From: Flavobacteriales bacterium | Lineage (GTDB): Bacteria; Bacteroidota; Bacteroidia; Flavobacteriales; JADGDT01 | Length of the DNA: 7,010 nucleotides | Reading direction: 5' to 3' | Assembly: GCA_023145275.1 (NCBI GenBank) | Contig: JAGLEB010000117.1 | Span: forward strand, 1 to 7,010 | Shown: one piece after another, positions 1 to 5,419 of the stretch | Numbering within the stretch: the first letter of the stretch is position 1 | Layout of the letters: every line of letters starts with the position of its first letter | Notes under the pieces: model-generated | Seen by the model: only the letters and a program-made list of their open reading frames with translations | What the model was told of the DNA's origin: nothing | Database searches by the model: none | Program-made: the position numbers and the translations under genes

Positions 1-551
1 CTGCCTTCAAAATAGAATTGTGGGCCAACTACAGGAAAAATAATAAAGAAAATATAGAAAAAATAGAATGAAGTTAGCAGAATGAAGAGGGTCCTCTCAA
101 ATAATTCTCTCTTTTGGAAGTAAAATAAAACAGGGCTAATAAATATTATAAAGTAATAAGAGAAATACCCGAAATTCATTAACTCACTAAACCAAAAGTC
201 TGAGAAAGTTTCGCTAAAAGAAACTGAAGGTTGAAAAAAGAATATATTTAATTCTACTTGAGAAATCCAAGGATCAAGGCTATCGAAAAAAATGTGATTA
301 AAATCTGCAGTTTCATTGTATAAATAACCAAGAAATAACAGAGGTACAAGACTGGCTACTAAGTTAATGTACCCATAATCATATTTGTTTCTCACATAAG
401 CCGAAAAAAACAAAACAAAAATAAAACCTATCCTTGCAAGTAAATGAAAAATAGGCTTGTCAATATCTTCGAAGTAAAAAAGTATTAGTAATGCAGTAAT
501 TGTCAGGTATATAATACTTGAATAATCAACAATATTTAAAGTCTTTTTCAA
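1..551 (-). CDS. PAP2-family integral membrane protein, C-terminus cut by the window edge
   Basis: About 183 N-terminal residues of a multi-pass membrane protein. They begin MKKTLNIVDYSSIIYL and continue through several hydrophobic segments to FPVVGPQFYF near the left edge. The start must be TTG at 551-549: an in-frame stop lies at 557-555, and the first ATG is far inside, at the LMNFGYFSYY segment. This TTG overlaps the TGA of the upstream dehydrogenase, which implies coupled translation. The pattern (short helical start, a YLYNET loop, a FFDSLDPW segment, then a helix ending in FPVVGPQ) resembles Bacteroidota inositol-phosphotransferase-like PAP2 proteins. These act on lipid or polyprenyl phosphates at the membrane. 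The catalytic PAP2 histidine and arginine motifs would lie beyond the window, so activity cannot be judged. The family assignment rests on my recall of homologues, not on catalytic residues. Confidence 0.75.
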   Translation of the reverse strand, partial: MKKTLNIVDYSSIIYLTITALLILFYFEDIDKPIFHLLARIGFIFVLFFSAYVRNKYDYGYINLVASLVPLLFLGYLYNETADFNHIFFDSLDPWISQVELNIFFFQPSVSFSETFSDFWFSELMNFGYFSYYFIIFISPVLFYFQKRELFERTLFILLTSFYFFYIFFIIFPVVGPQFYFEG

Positions 552-1489
552 TTTTTATCGTCTAAGAATTCTTCAATATTATTAATAACCTTCTCAATTA
601 GTTGATGTCTAGCTTCAGTACTAGCCCATGCAATATGTGGCGATAAAACAATTTTATCTTGATTTAATACATTGAAAAAAGGTGATTGCTTTTCGATAGG
701 CTCATTCGTAAATACATCTACACCAGCACCTGCAATTACGTTATTATTAAGCGCTGAAACTAAATCTTCCTCATTTACTATTCCACCTCGTGCTACATTT
801 ATTAGTACTGCATTTGACTTCATTTTTGCGAACTCATTTTCGCCAATAAGGTTTGTTGTTTTATCATTCAAAGGAGAGTGTACAGATATAATATCCGACT
901 CTCTTAATAGCTCGTCCATTGATACAGAAGAAAAACCTTCTTCTCGGCTTACTCCCGAAGTAGAGTGATAAGAAATTTCAGCACCAAAAGCTGTGGCTAT
1001 TTTTGCAACATTACGACCTATGTTACCCATTCCAATAATACCCCATTTTTTTCCGTGTATTTCGTCGAACCCATTTGCAAGGTGTGTGAATATTGGTGAA
1101 AAAACATAGTCTTTACTTTTTACATATGCATCGTATTTACAAAGGTTGCTGAGCAATCTTAAAACCATCGAAAAGGTAACCTGACTTACTGAATGAGTAG
1201 AGTATCCAATAACATTTTTTACAGAGATGCCTTTTTCTTCAGCATATGCTAGGTCCACATTATTCATGCCTGTTGCTGTAATACAAATAAGTTTTAAATT
1301 TGGCAGCTTTTCAAGTTGAGTTTTATTTAAAATAACTTTGTTTGTTAAAATAATATCAGCCTTTTTAGATCTTTCGAATACTTGAGCTTGGCTTGTAATT
1401 CCAAATGAAGTTACAGACCCATATTTTTCGAGTAATTGGAGGTTGTTTACTTTTCCTAGTGTTGAAGCGTCTAAAATTACAATATTCAT
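548..1489 (-). CDS. D-2-hydroxyacid dehydrogenase (glycerate dehydrogenase / hydroxypyruvate reductase-like)
   Basis: A 313-residue cytoplasmic oxidoreductase of the D-isomer-specific 2-hydroxyacid dehydrogenase family, full length for that family. It should interconvert a 2-keto acid and a D-2-hydroxyacid using a nicotinamide cofactor. The N-terminal catalytic half (about 1-100) contains the TATGMNNVD segment. The Rossmann domain has GMGNIGR at 153-159. The catalytic triad is complete: Arg234 (NVARGG), Glu263 (TNEP) and His285 (SPHIAW). After the second strand of the Rossmann fold the sequence is SYHSTSG, with His175 where NAD-specific members usually carry Asp. NADP use is therefore possible. 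The start is ATG, 20 bp after the stop of the small membrane protein, and the end overlaps the PAP2 start, so it looks like an operon member. The substrate (glycerate, hydroxypyruvate, lactate or other) cannot be fixed from sequence. Confidence 0.93.
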   Translation of the reverse strand: MNIVILDASTLGKVNNLQLLEKYGSVTSFGITSQAQVFERSKKADIILTNKVILNKTQLEKLPNLKLICITATGMNNVDLAYAEEKGISVKNVIGYSTHSVSQVTFSMVLRLLSNLCKYDAYVKSKDYVFSPIFTHLANGFDEIHGKKWGIIGMGNIGRNVAKIATAFGAEISYHSTSGVSREEGFSSVSMDELLRESDIISVHSPLNDKTTNLIGENEFAKMKSNAVLINVARGGIVNEEDLVSALNNNVIAGAGVDVFTNEPIEKQSPFFNVLNQDKIVLSPHIAWASTEARHQLIEKVINNIEEFLDDKN

Positions 1490-1499
1490 TTTATGAGAT

Positions 1500-1519
1500 A
1501 TTACAGTGATTAATTTTTA
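1500..1519. repeat. Near-direct 20-bp repeat, copy A
   Basis: The plus strand begins ATTACAGTGATT and continues AATTTTTA. It matches the first 12 bases of the segment at 1887-1906 and most of the rest. In the minus (transcribed) direction this copy spans the last codons and stop of the small membrane protein gene, and lies 11 bp upstream of the dehydrogenase ATG. Confidence 0.6.
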
Positions 1520-1884
1520 TGGCTTGTTATTTCTATATGTCGAATATTCACAATAGAGTCGCAATTCTCAAATAGAACATTAATCTCCTTATTTTCAATA
1601 TAGTAAGTTTTACAAGAGTCAAGTTTAGTGTTGCTCTTTGAAAAAATTACATCACCGTTTTTTAATAATTTAGATATGTCAGAAGAATCTAAGCTTAGAT
1701 TGTAAAGCATATCTGTGGTCGTTTTGTCGTAATTAATGATCTTTCTCTCGATATTATCTTTTACTCGAGCATCAGGAAAGTAGTTACATGATATGTCACT
1801 TCTATTTCCAAAAAAGATTATTACAAATATTATTCCGATGCCAAATCCAATAGCATACCATAAAACGCGATTTGCGAAATCCAT
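1510..1884 (-). CDS. Small membrane-anchored protein of unknown function (possibly DUF4258-like)
   Basis: A 124-residue protein starting with ATG. Residues about 6-26 form one strongly hydrophobic helix (LWYAIGFGIGIIFVIIFF). It is followed by a short loop with Cys33 (ISCNYFPDARV) and a soluble C-terminal domain of about 90 residues holding Cys91 and Cys108. The helix has no signal-peptidase-like site, so it is probably a membrane anchor. The part from DISKLLKNGDVIFSKSN to the C-terminal CKTYYIENKEINVLFENCDS resembles small DUF4258-type domains that I recall from flavobacterial genomes next to dehydrogenase genes. That link is from memory and unconfirmed. No catalytic motif is visible. The gene lies 20 bp upstream of the dehydrogenase and is probably co-transcribed with it. 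The three cysteines after the helix could form a disulfide if the domain is periplasmic. Confidence 0.75.
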   Translation of the reverse strand: MDFANRVLWYAIGFGIGIIFVIIFFGNRSDISCNYFPDARVKDNIERKIINYDKTTTDMLYNLSLDSSDISKLLKNGDVIFSKSNTKLDSCKTYYIENKEINVLFENCDSIVNIRHIEITSHKN

Positions 1885-1886
1885 TT

Positions 1887-1906
1887 ATTACAGTGATTTA
1901 ATTTTA
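1887..1906. repeat. Near-direct 20-bp repeat, copy B
   Basis: The plus strand begins ATTACAGTGATT and continues TAATTTTA. It is the partner of the copy at 1500-1519, with a period of 387 bp. In the transcribed direction it lies 2 bp upstream of the small membrane protein ATG. The two copies therefore sit at comparable positions, just before two successive genes. Confidence 0.6.
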
Positions 1907-1998
1907 TCCAAAAGTATAGTTTTATGATTAAAAACAGGCTTTTTAGTAGTAAACTTTTTACGTTTGTAAATATATCTAGCTATTGAGCTGTCAGGTGT
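1888..1998 (-). other. Open lysine-rich segment without a start codon, possible gene remnant
   Basis: The gap between ald and the small membrane protein holds a 36-codon open stretch ending in TAA four bases before the next ATG. Its translation starts TPDSSIARYIYKRKKF and ends FNHKTILLDKIKSL, a composition that looks protein-like. It has an in-frame TAA just upstream (1999-2001) and no ATG, GTG or TTG near its beginning. In another frame, an ATG at 2027 opens MFLLASFIAKHLTAQ and stops at 1980. Joining the two would need a frameshift near 1985. This may be a decayed small gene, a frameshifted one, or chance in AT-rich DNA. I do not recognise a family. Confidence 0.2.
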
Positions 1999-2034
1999 TT
2001 AGCTATAAAACTTGCTAATAAGAACATTAATATA

Positions 2035-3240
2035 TTAAAATACTAACAAATTAATATCCTTAAATGGTATATTAAAATACTCACCAACAGCAGTAGAAGT
2101 AAGTACGCCATGATACATATATATACCCGTCTGTAATCCTTTATCGTGTGGCAAAACACTTTCTATTCCACCTCTATCAGCGATATCTAGTAGGTAAGGG
2201 GTGAAGTAATTGCTTATTGATAATGATGCTGTTCTCGATACTCTGGAAGGAATATTAGGTACTCCATAATGAATTACACCATGTTTAGTAATAGTAGGAT
2301 CTTCGTGAGATGTAAGCTCTGATGTTTCTACTATGCCACCAGAATCAATGCTAACATCTATTATTACAGCTCCATCTTTCATAAGTTCAACCATTTCTTC
2401 AGAAACTATTGTAGGGGTACGTCCTTCTGAGCGTATTGCACCGATAAGAACATCGCATCTGCGGAGAGCTTTTGTTAGAATTTTAGGATGAATAGTATTT
2501 GTAAAAACCCTTTGCCCAATAGCGTCTTGAACTCTTCGAAGTCGTGTTATTGAATTGTCAAATATTTTAACTGTAGCTCCAAGTCCAACAGCTGCTCTAG
2601 CAGCATATTCGCCAACAACACCAGCACCAATTATTACCACTTCAGTAGGCGAAACACCTGTTACACCACCTAGCATAAGACCGTGTCCTGCATTTACGTT
2701 GCTCATCAACTCGGCTGCAATATGTACAGATGTAGTCCCTGCAATCTCAGAAAGCGTTGTGAGAACAGTAATTGCCCCATCACTATCCCTTAAGTTATCG
2801 AGTGCAATAGCCGTGATTCTAGATTTGCTTAGAGTCTTAAAGTATTCTTTTTTCCTAGTGTGAAACTGTAATGATGAAATTAAAAATGATTCTGGCTTCA
2901 TCATTTTTATCTCATCAATAGTTGGAGGTGCAATCTTAAGAACTATGTTCGATGCAAAAACTTCTTTTGTGTCGTAAGTGATTTTGGCGCCTGCCTCAGA
3001 GTATTCTTTATCTGAAAAATTTGCTCCAAGACCTGCATTAGACTCAATAACAATATTATGTCCGTTAGCTGTAAGTACTAAAACAGCATCAGGAGTAAGG
3101 CAGATTCGCCTTTCGTTATATTGAGTTTCTTTTGGAATACCAATGAATAATTTTCCTTTTTGTCTTTCAACTTCAAGCATTTCTTCTTGTGGTAAAAGAT
3201 CTCTATGGGAAAATGGGCTTAGTTCTGAAAAATCGTTCAT
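2035..3240 (-). CDS. ald: Alanine dehydrogenase, Bacteroidota type with N-terminal extension
   Basis: A 401-residue cytoplasmic enzyme expected to catalyse reversible NAD-dependent oxidative deamination of L-alanine to pyruvate and ammonia. The first 30 or so residues (HRDLLPQEEMLEVERQKGK) precede the usual family start at GIPKE and are typical of Bacteroidota homologues. Visible landmarks are the substrate-side Arg45 in NERRICLTP, Lys102 in LKIAPP, the Rossmann loop GAGVVG at 205-210, Asp228 after the second strand (fits NAD), and Asp299 in DVSIDSGG. The histidine seen in classical enzymes (YLHLA) is not at its expected place: Gln125 aligns there and a histidine sits two residues later at 127. 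The ATG follows the tsaE stop with no gap (TAAATG), so the pair is translationally coupled. The C-terminus INLLVF matches the usual family end, so the protein is complete. Given the altered histidine, a related transhydrogenase-like role remains possible. Confidence 0.9.
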   Translation of the reverse strand: MNDFSELSPFSHRDLLPQEEMLEVERQKGKLFIGIPKETQYNERRICLTPDAVLVLTANGHNIVIESNAGLGANFSDKEYSEAGAKITYDTKEVFASNIVLKIAPPTIDEIKMMKPESFLISSLQFHTRKKEYFKTLSKSRITAIALDNLRDSDGAITVLTTLSEIAGTTSVHIAAELMSNVNAGHGLMLGGVTGVSPTEVVIIGAGVVGEYAARAAVGLGATVKIFDNSITRLRRVQDAIGQRVFTNTIHPKILTKALRRCDVLIGAIRSEGRTPTIVSEEMVELMKDGAVIIDVSIDSGGIVETSELTSHEDPTITKHGVIHYGVPNIPSRVSRTASLSISNYFTPYLLDIADRGGIESVLPHDKGLQTGIYMYHGVLTSTAVGEYFNIPFKDINLLVF

Positions 3241-3663
3241 TTAATTTGATTTTACTATTATTTTTCGCTCATTAAGTGATGCTTCAAGAATAACTTCGAT
3301 AGCGTTTTTCGGCAATAAGTTAGGGATTTTTTCTGGCCACTCTACGAAGCAATAGGAATTTGAATAAAAATAATCTTCATAACCCATATCTAGAGCCTCC
3401 ATTTCGTCTTCTAATCTGTAAAAATCAAAATGAAATATAGTACCCTTCTTTTCTGATAAATATTCGTTAACAATAGCAAATGTAGGACTGTTTGCTACAT
3501 CTTCAATTCCAAGTTCGTTTACAAGCGATTTTATTAATGTTGTTTTTCCGGCGCCCATTGATCCATAGAATAAAAATATTTTAGAATTTTTAAAATCAGA
3601 AATTATCGACTTTGCAATATCTGGCAAATCATGTAGGCTTGTGCTTGTGTATTCTTTTTCCAC
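3241..3663 (-). CDS. tsaE: TsaE (YjeE-type) ATPase for tRNA t6A37 modification
   Basis: A 140-residue P-loop ATPase, normal length for the family. TsaE works with TsaB and TsaD to transfer the threonylcarbamoyl group to A37 of ANN-decoding tRNAs in the cytoplasm. The Walker A motif is GSMGAGKTT at 34-42. The family signature SPTFAIVNEY is at 59-68, followed by FHFDFYRL with Asp80, and FVEWPEK with Glu108 and Trp109. The start is GTG at 3663-3661. No ATG or TTG occurs upstream before an in-frame stop, and starting here gives the usual short N-terminus. The stop abuts the ald ATG exactly. A 151-bp gap with strong dyad structure separates it from porX upstream. Neither TsaB nor TsaD is in the window. 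Confidence 0.95.
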   Translation of the reverse strand: MEKEYTSTSLHDLPDIAKSIISDFKNSKIFLFYGSMGAGKTTLIKSLVNELGIEDVANSPTFAIVNEYLSEKKGTIFHFDFYRLEDEMEALDMGYEDYFYSNSYCFVEWPEKIPNLLPKNAIEVILEASLNERKIIVKSN

Positions 3664-3699
3664 TAGACTATTTTTGGTTAATTAAATATGATTATGCTA

Positions 3700-3734
3700 T
3701 TAGCAGCGAATTCGCAGATTAAATAGCTCGCTAA
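3700..3734 (-). other. Alternative hairpin overlapping the large inverted repeat
   Basis: On the minus strand TTAGCGAGC (3734-3726) can pair with GCTGCTAA (3707-3700), giving an 8-bp stem with one bulged G and an 18-nt loop. The loop is almost exactly the left arm of the larger inverted repeat at 3707-3796, so the two folds exclude each other. It lies 37 nt upstream of the tsaE GTG start. Confidence 0.4.
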
Positions 3735-3796
3735 CAATAGAGGTCTTTGCAATGACCTGCTTTTGTAAATCACGAGAATATCTAATTGCGAATTCG
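3707..3796. repeat. Nested imperfect inverted repeat (about 90 bp) between porX and tsaE
   Basis: The outer arms are 3707-3725 and 3779-3796. They pair as CGAATTCGCA, then ATTA after one bulged G, then ATA after one mismatch: 17 base pairs in all. Inside, CTCG (3727-3730) pairs with CGAG (3773-3776), ACAA (3734-3737) with TTGT (3763-3766), and AGGTC with GACCT within the 18-bp apical dyad at 3741-3758. The arms carry the palindromic core CGAATTCG. In the transcribed direction the structure begins 19 nt after the porX stop. It is not followed by a T-run on either strand, so it does not look like a classical intrinsic terminator. It could protect or separate the porX message end, regulate tsaE-ald, or be a small mobile palindromic element. 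Confidence 0.7.
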
Positions 3797-3814
3797 AAAC
3801 TATAAAATAAATAT

Positions 3815-5365
3815 TTATTTAGGTTCTAACTCAATAAAAGGGATAACCATCTCTTCTAGTGATACACCGCCGTGCTGATATGTGTTTTTGTAATATTTCA
3901 CATAGTGATTGTAGTTATTTGGATATGCAAAGAACAAATCTTCTTTTGCAAATACATATGTGCTACTCACGTTAATCTTAGGCAAGAAAACATCATGCGG
4001 CTCTCTTATTGCAAAGACATCTCTTTTTTCGTACGACAAGCTTTTACCTTGCTTGTATCTAAGGTTAAGGCTTGTGTTTTTATCTCCTACTAACTTTGTT
4101 GGAGTAGTGGCATTAATAGTACCGTGGTCCGTAGTTATATATAGCTTAAGTCCTGATTTTGCAGCCATTTTAATAATATCGAAAAGAGGTGAATTCTTAA
4201 ACCAACTAACAGTTAGAGATCTATATGCTTTGTCGTTCGATGCCAATTCCTTTATTACCTCCATCTCTGTTCTAGAGTGCGAAAGCATATCAACAAAGTT
4301 ATAAACTACAGCTGTAAGATGGTTACTTGTAGATATATTCTTAAAGTTGTCTACAAATTTTCTACCTGCATTAAGTGAAGATATTTTAGAATAATGGGTG
4401 TTAATATTAAGACCTAATCGTTTAATTTGATCTTGTAAAAACTCCTTTTCAAACATGTTTTTTCCACCTTCATCTGTATCGTTTTTCCACATATCGGGGA
4501 AACGTTTTTCAATTTCTAGTGGCATTAAGCCAGCAAAAAATGCATTTCGAGCATATTGTGTTGCAGTAGGTAAGATTGCATAATATGCTTCGTCTTTTAT
4601 TACTGAATAATACTCGTTAATTATTGGTTCTAGAATTTTCCATTGATCGTAGCGTAAATTATCAATCATTAATAGAACCGAACGTTCTCCTTCTTTAAGT
4701 TTTGGATAAATGTATTCCTTAAACGCTGTGTGCGACATAACAGGTTTTTCATCTTCGTAGAACCAATCTTCATAATTGTTTTTTACAAATCTGAAGAAAA
4801 GAGAATTTGCCTCTTTTTTCTGAGTTTCTAGAATCTGAACCATTCCTTCATCCTGAATTTTTTCTAACTCAATTTCCCAATAAAGAAGTTTTCTGTAAAT
4901 CTTAACCCAATCTTGGTAAGTTCTTACATCCATCAAGTCCATAGAGATTTTTCTAAACTCCTGCTGGTAATTAGATGTTGTCTTCTCTGAAACAAGCCTA
5001 GGAGAATCTAAATTTTTCTTTAGAGTTAGGAGTATTTGGTTAGGATTAACAGGTTTAATCAAATAATCCTGGATTTTAGACCCGATAGCCTCTTCCATAA
5101 TCAATTCTTCTTCACTCTTAGTGATCATAACTATAGGTAAAGTAGGTCGTATTTCTTTGATAATCATCAAAGTTTCAAGACCCGAAATGCCAGGCATATT
5201 CTCGTCTAGAAACACTATACTGAATATTTCTTGCTCTATTTTGTCAATGGCATCAGTCCCATTTGTACAAGTATCTACTTCGTATCCTTTCTTCTCAAGG
5301 AAAATAATATGTGGTTTTAAAAGATCAATTTCATCATCGACCCATAAAATTTTGATTTCTGCCAT
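3815..5365 (-). CDS. porX: PorX: response regulator with PglZ phosphodiesterase-like output domain
   Basis: A 516-residue two-component regulator counted from the ATG at 5365. A TTG two codons earlier (5371) is in frame but less likely, since MAEIKILWVDDE matches the usual start. Receiver domain, about 1-116: Asp10, Asp11, phospho-acceptor Asp54 (FLDENMPG), Thr82 and Lys104 (LIKP) are all present. A helical linker follows (about 117-215). The PglZ / alkaline-phosphatase-superfamily domain fills the rest, with IDNLRYD (Asp235, Asp240), LPTATQYARN (Thr267, Thr269), NFVDMLSH (Asp359, His363), TTDHGT (Asp413, His414) and YQHGG (His498), so the metal site looks intact. In Porphyromonas gingivalis PorX, with the kinase PorY, regulates type IX secretion, and its PglZ domain is reported to be a zinc-dependent phosphodiesterase on nucleotide substrates. 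No PorY or secretion component lies in this window. It is divergent from the HD gene and upstream of tsaE. Confidence 0.95.
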   Translation of the reverse strand: MAEIKILWVDDEIDLLKPHIIFLEKKGYEVDTCTNGTDAIDKIEQEIFSIVFLDENMPGISGLETLMIIKEIRPTLPIVMITKSEEELIMEEAIGSKIQDYLIKPVNPNQILLTLKKNLDSPRLVSEKTTSNYQQEFRKISMDLMDVRTYQDWVKIYRKLLYWEIELEKIQDEGMVQILETQKKEANSLFFRFVKNNYEDWFYEDEKPVMSHTAFKEYIYPKLKEGERSVLLMIDNLRYDQWKILEPIINEYYSVIKDEAYYAILPTATQYARNAFFAGLMPLEIEKRFPDMWKNDTDEGGKNMFEKEFLQDQIKRLGLNINTHYSKISSLNAGRKFVDNFKNISTSNHLTAVVYNFVDMLSHSRTEMEVIKELASNDKAYRSLTVSWFKNSPLFDIIKMAAKSGLKLYITTDHGTINATTPTKLVGDKNTSLNLRYKQGKSLSYEKRDVFAIREPHDVFLPKINVSSTYVFAKEDLFFAYPNNYNHYVKYYKNTYQHGGVSLEEMVIPFIELEPK

Positions 5366-5384
5366 CTTCAATTATATATTAAAA

Positions 5385-5398
5385 CAGTAAATTTACTG
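5385..5398. promoter_or_regulatory. Perfect 14-bp palindrome in the porX / HD-gene divergent spacer
   Basis: CAGTAAATTTACTG is a perfect dyad centred between 5391 and 5392. It lies in the 54 bp between the two divergent starts (porX ATG at 5365, HD TTG at 5420). It is 19 bp from the porX ATG and 21 bp from the HD start. Its core TAAATTTA reads the same on both strands and differs by one base from the Bacteroidota -7 consensus TAnnTTTG. It could be an operator for a dimeric regulator or a symmetric bidirectional promoter element. The spacer is otherwise A/T-rich, and no clear -33 TTG is visible for either direction. Confidence 0.45.
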
Positions 5399-5419
5399 AA
5401 AATTTAAAACTTTTTCACA

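Noticed and set aside
672..968. Open frame on the plus strand inside the dehydrogenase gene
   Set aside because: It is antisense to a clearly recognised enzyme with complete catalytic motifs, and its own translation is low-complexity and unlike any family I know.
1977..2006. TAGCTA...TAGCTA repeat as a hairpin or terminator after ald
   Set aside because: The arms are six bases, A/T-rich and self-palindromic, with a long loop and no T-run, so it is expected by chance in this base composition.
2555..2863. Open frame on the plus strand inside ald
   Set aside because: It is the reverse-strand shadow of the Rossmann region of alanine dehydrogenase, rich in Ala, Pro and Thr as expected for such shadows.
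3741..3758. AGGTC...GACCT hairpin as an intrinsic terminator
   Set aside because: The stem is only five base pairs around an 8-nt loop and no T-run follows on the minus strand. It fits better as the apex of the larger inverted repeat.
3872..4304. Two overlapping plus-strand open frames inside porX
   Set aside because: Both are antisense to the conserved PglZ metal-site region, overlap each other and have no convincing protein features.
5369..5376. TATAATTG on the minus strand as the porX promoter -7 element
   Set aside because: It is one base from the TAnnTTTG consensus but ends three bases before the ATG, so the transcript would lack any leader or start inside the gene. I do not call it.
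5121..5390. Plus-strand open frame antisense to the PorX receiver domain
   Set aside because: It covers the conserved receiver codons on the other strand and runs into the divergent spacer; no domain is recognisable.
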